Positions 61,983 to 64,000 of a stretch of 64,000 nucleotides of DNA are shown in pieces. A program made the position numbers and the translations under genes. Position 1 is the first letter of the stretch; every line of letters starts with the position of its first letter. The DNA is from SVTX01 sp964526505 (GTDB taxonomy: Bacteria > Bacillota > Clostridia > Oscillospirales > CAG-272): contig CAZGJC010000001.1 of NCBI GenBank assembly GCA_964526505.1, positions 22,772 through 86,771 on the forward strand. The letters are read 5' to 3'. Under the pieces are notes generated by a model, which saw only the letters and a program-made list of their open reading frames with translations, had not been told where the DNA came from and searched no databases.

Positions 61983-62915
61983 TTATCTGTTGTAATCGTT
62001 CAAATCGGAGAGCATCATCATAGCCTCGTCACGGTCTTTGAGTGTTGCACCGCTTGCCTTGGCATGACCGCCTCCGCCGTATTTTACCGCAACGGGATTG
62101 ATGTTGAATTTTGATGAACGAAGTTCGGCAAGAACTCCGTTGTCTGTCTCCGTAAAGTTTACCCAAATATCAACGCCCTTGATGTCCGCCATGCAGTTTA
62201 CCATACTGCGTGAAAGTGTAAACGTGTCAAATCTGTATGCGTCTGCCTCTTCTTTGGTGGTGTAAATGTAGGCAACACGGTAATCCGTAAATTGGATTTT
62301 GAGAACGTATTCCGCACGCAAGCGAATGAACTTGTAATCATCGGCGTAGAGGTTGGAATATATGTCTGTTGTGTCGAACTTTTGCTTCATAAGTTCGGAA
62401 GCGAGGCGATGAGTGTTGCTCGTGGTTGAATCATAGCGGAATCTGCCCGAGTCGGTCACCATACCCGTGTAAAGTGCCTTCGCAGAGACGGGGGACAAGG
62501 GAAGATTTTGCTCCAATGCGAACTCCGTAATGAGTCCGCAACAACTCTCATAGGACGTGTCAGTGACCTCCCACGACCCTATTTTTTCGCAAAAAATGTG
62601 GTGGTCTATACGAATAATTTCCTTTGCACTCTTGTATCTTTCATCGGAAATAAGATATGAAGCGGAAGTGTCTAAAATTATCGCAAGTGCGTTTTCGTAT
62701 ATTTCACAAGGGATTTCGTCCATTTCGGAACCTTCCATAAACGCATATCTTCCGGCATAATCGCCCACTTTGTATATCTTTTTCTCCGGAAACGCATCTT
62801 TTAAAATATTATAAATTCCGATTTGACTTCCCATTGCGTCGCCGTCAGGATTTTTGTGCCTGTGAATTATTATCGTTTCATATTTTTTTATTATTTCAAA
62901 AATTTTTTCAAACAT
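61983..62915 (-). CDS. DHH-family phosphoesterase (NrnA-like), copy 2
   Basis: 310 residues from the ATG at 62915, which overlaps the tdk stop by eight bases. Motifs are HRHKNPDGDAMGSQ, LDTSASYL, RIDHHIFCE and YGGGGHAKASGATL. A longer frame that starts inside tdk is rejected. It is a tandem paralogue of the next gene. The pair may have split roles, such as nano-RNA and pAp or pApA degradation. Confidence 0.9.
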   Translation of the reverse strand: MFEKIFEIIKKYETIIIHRHKNPDGDAMGSQIGIYNILKDAFPEKKIYKVGDYAGRYAFMEGSEMDEIPCEIYENALAIILDTSASYLISDERYKSAKEIIRIDHHIFCEKIGSWEVTDTSYESCCGLITEFALEQNLPLSPVSAKALYTGMVTDSGRFRYDSTTSNTHRLASELMKQKFDTTDIYSNLYADDYKFIRLRAEYVLKIQFTDYRVAYIYTTKEEADAYRFDTFTLSRSMVNCMADIKGVDIWVNFTETDNGVLAELRSSKFNINPVAVKYGGGGHAKASGATLKDRDEAMMMLSDLNDYNR

Positions 62916-63489
62916 TTTTTTCTTCGCTTTCTGTTGATTTTTTCCAGCAATGATGGCACATTGCAATATACGAATCGTTTCCGCCGAGAAGTATTTGTCC
63001 GCCCTCCGTAACGACTTTTCCATTGCAAATACGTGCGTTTACAATAGCCTTATTCCCACAAGAACAAATTGTTTTTATTTCGTTTATCGAGTCTGCAATT
63101 TCAAAAAGACGCTTGCTTCCTTCAAAAAGATTAGTTAAGAAATCCGTGCGAAGTCCGAAGCAGAGAACAGGAATATCAATTTCATCAACGATTTTTCTCA
63201 GTTGGTTTATTTGTTCAGAGGAAAAAAATTGACATTCGTCCGCTATTATTACATGACAGTCATTATGATTTTTGAATTCTTCAAAAACGTTCGTGTTATG
63301 AGAGATTACGAACGCTTTCGCTTGAAGTCCCACACGTGAACGAACCACGTCTTTACCGTCTCTGCTGTCAATTTCGGGCTTTATCAGCCAAACTTTCATT
63401 CCTCGCTCTTCATAATTGAATTTGGTTATCAATGCGTTCGCAGTTTTTGACGATCCCATTGCTCCGTATTTAAAATATAATTTAGCCAT
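62908..63489 (-). CDS. tdk: Thymidine kinase (type II)
   Basis: 193 residues starting MAKLYFKYGAMGSSKTANAL, with P-loop GAMGSSKT. The DECQF motif holds the catalytic glutamate and the zinc site is CSCG ... CHHC. The start at 63489 is preceded by GGAG; a few in-frame codons upstream are not needed. It phosphorylates thymidine and deoxyuridine in salvage. It heads an operon of five overlapping or abutting genes. Confidence 0.95.
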   Translation of the reverse strand: MAKLYFKYGAMGSSKTANALITKFNYEERGMKVWLIKPEIDSRDGKDVVRSRVGLQAKAFVISHNTNVFEEFKNHNDCHVIIADECQFFSSEQINQLRKIVDEIDIPVLCFGLRTDFLTNLFEGSKRLFEIADSINEIKTICSCGNKAIVNARICNGKVVTEGGQILLGGNDSYIAMCHHCWKKSTESEEKNV

Positions 63490-63521
63490 ATTTATCTCCA
63501 TATTTTTACACATACCTCAAT

Positions 63522-63550
63522 ATTATATCATAAACTATATTTTTTGGCAA
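63522..63550 (-). promoter_or_regulatory. Promoter of the tdk operon
   Basis: Minus strand: TTGCCA (63550-63545), 17 bases, TATAAT (63527-63522). The 63551-63714 stretch shows nothing else recognisable. Confidence 0.75.
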
Positions 63551-63714
63551 GGCTGATTTTGTGAAAATTTGCATTTTACAGAATCCCATGAAATTTTCGT
63601 GTTCCAAATGAATGTTTACATGTCACGATTGGCATACGCCGTCTAACTTGGAATTTATTTAATTCTATCAATGCCCATTTCCGCAGTATGTAATTTGTCA
63701 ATATTAGACAATAA

Positions 63715-63981
63715 TTAATTTTCAAGTTCACAAATTCTTATTTCAATCCCGATGACTCCATATTTTTCTATCATATCGGTACTGTAATAGGCAAGCATAT
63801 CTGTTGAATTTGCAGGTTCATCCTTTAATAATCCTATTGTATTTTGATAATCTCCATTTACCTCGTTAGGATTTCCTGTTCCTCTTACTGCTATATAATT
63901 CATTTTTGGAATTTCAATGATACTTGGTTTATTTTTAGAAATATAAAATTCTTTATATTCTTTTTTATAGTCAAAAGCCAT
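63715..63981 (-). pseudogene. GyrI-like protein remnant with an apparent internal deletion
   Basis: 88 residues, beginning MAFDYKKEYKEFY and PSIIEIPKMNYIAVRGTGNPNEVNGDYQ, the conserved start of GyrI-like small-molecule-binding proteins of about 200 residues. After YQNTIGLL the sequence jumps to KDEPANSTDMLAYY, which resembles the family near residue 160 (DEPA segment). Around 110 residues therefore seem lost in frame. An AAGGAG site precedes the ATG, so the remnant may still be translated. A natural short form is less likely. It is more AT-rich than its neighbours. Confidence 0.6.
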
Positions 63982-64000
63982 ATTTACATCTCCTTTATAA

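Overview
The window looks like a chromosomal segment of a low-GC Gram-positive bacterium of the class Clostridia, probably an uncultured gut lineage. The signs are near-consensus TTGACA-17-TATAAT promoters, AGGAGG ribosome sites, occasional TTG/GTG starts, an IspH-ribosomal protein S1 fusion (a hallmark of Clostridia), the DXS isoprenoid route, a ylxM-ffh-rpsP-khpA block and many lipoproteins with cysteine lipoboxes. No phage, insertion sequence or CRISPR array was seen. Almost all of the DNA is coding, arranged in short operons separated by strong, often bidirectional, terminators.

Layout. 1-5 kb: the 5' end of a PAP2-like membrane protein, a fructokinase/alcohol dehydrogenase pair, a flavin reductase, a structured non-coding RNA with its own consensus promoter, a DtxR/MntR-type regulator and a DUF6873 protein. 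5-24 kb: housekeeping genes (rpmB, mtaB, upp, an RluA-type pseudouridine synthase, lnt, two CNNM/CorC membrane proteins, dxs, mutS2, a GlmU-like beta-helix protein with glmM and glmS) plus small lipoproteins, one of them frameshifted. 24-26 kb: khpA-rpsP-ffh-ylxM on the minus strand. 26.4-32.1 kb: a dlt-like surface acylation operon led by a transglutaminase-fold protein. 32-38 kb: an RpiR regulator, an HI0933 flavoprotein, cmk, plsC and the ispH-rpsA fusion. 37.7-41.3 kb: a sulfur operon (O-acetylhomoserine sulfhydrylase, NifS, IscU/NifU, Rrf2 regulator) whose promoter overlaps an inverted repeat and is followed by an 18-codon leader ORF. 42-48.8 kb: a CofE-like ligase, purine nucleoside phosphorylase, a fakB-fakA-plsY fatty-acid operon, tRNA-Val(GAC) and deoC.

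49-60 kb holds the most distinctive region. A CUT1-type ABC importer operon (ATPase, two permeases, lipoprotein receptor) runs directly into a staphylococcal-nuclease/OB-fold lipoprotein and a 919-residue OB-fold/Ig/repeat lipoprotein. Next to it, under its own promoter, is a lipoprotein whose C-terminal half I recognise as a barnase-type ribonuclease. I infer a surface system for degrading extracellular DNA and RNA and taking up the products. It is followed on the other strand by an overlapping operon of thymidine kinase, two DHH phosphoesterases, the nucleotidase SurE and a small membrane protein. With upp, punA and deoC elsewhere in the window, nucleotide salvage is a recurring theme. The window ends in a GyrI-like gene that appears to have lost its middle.
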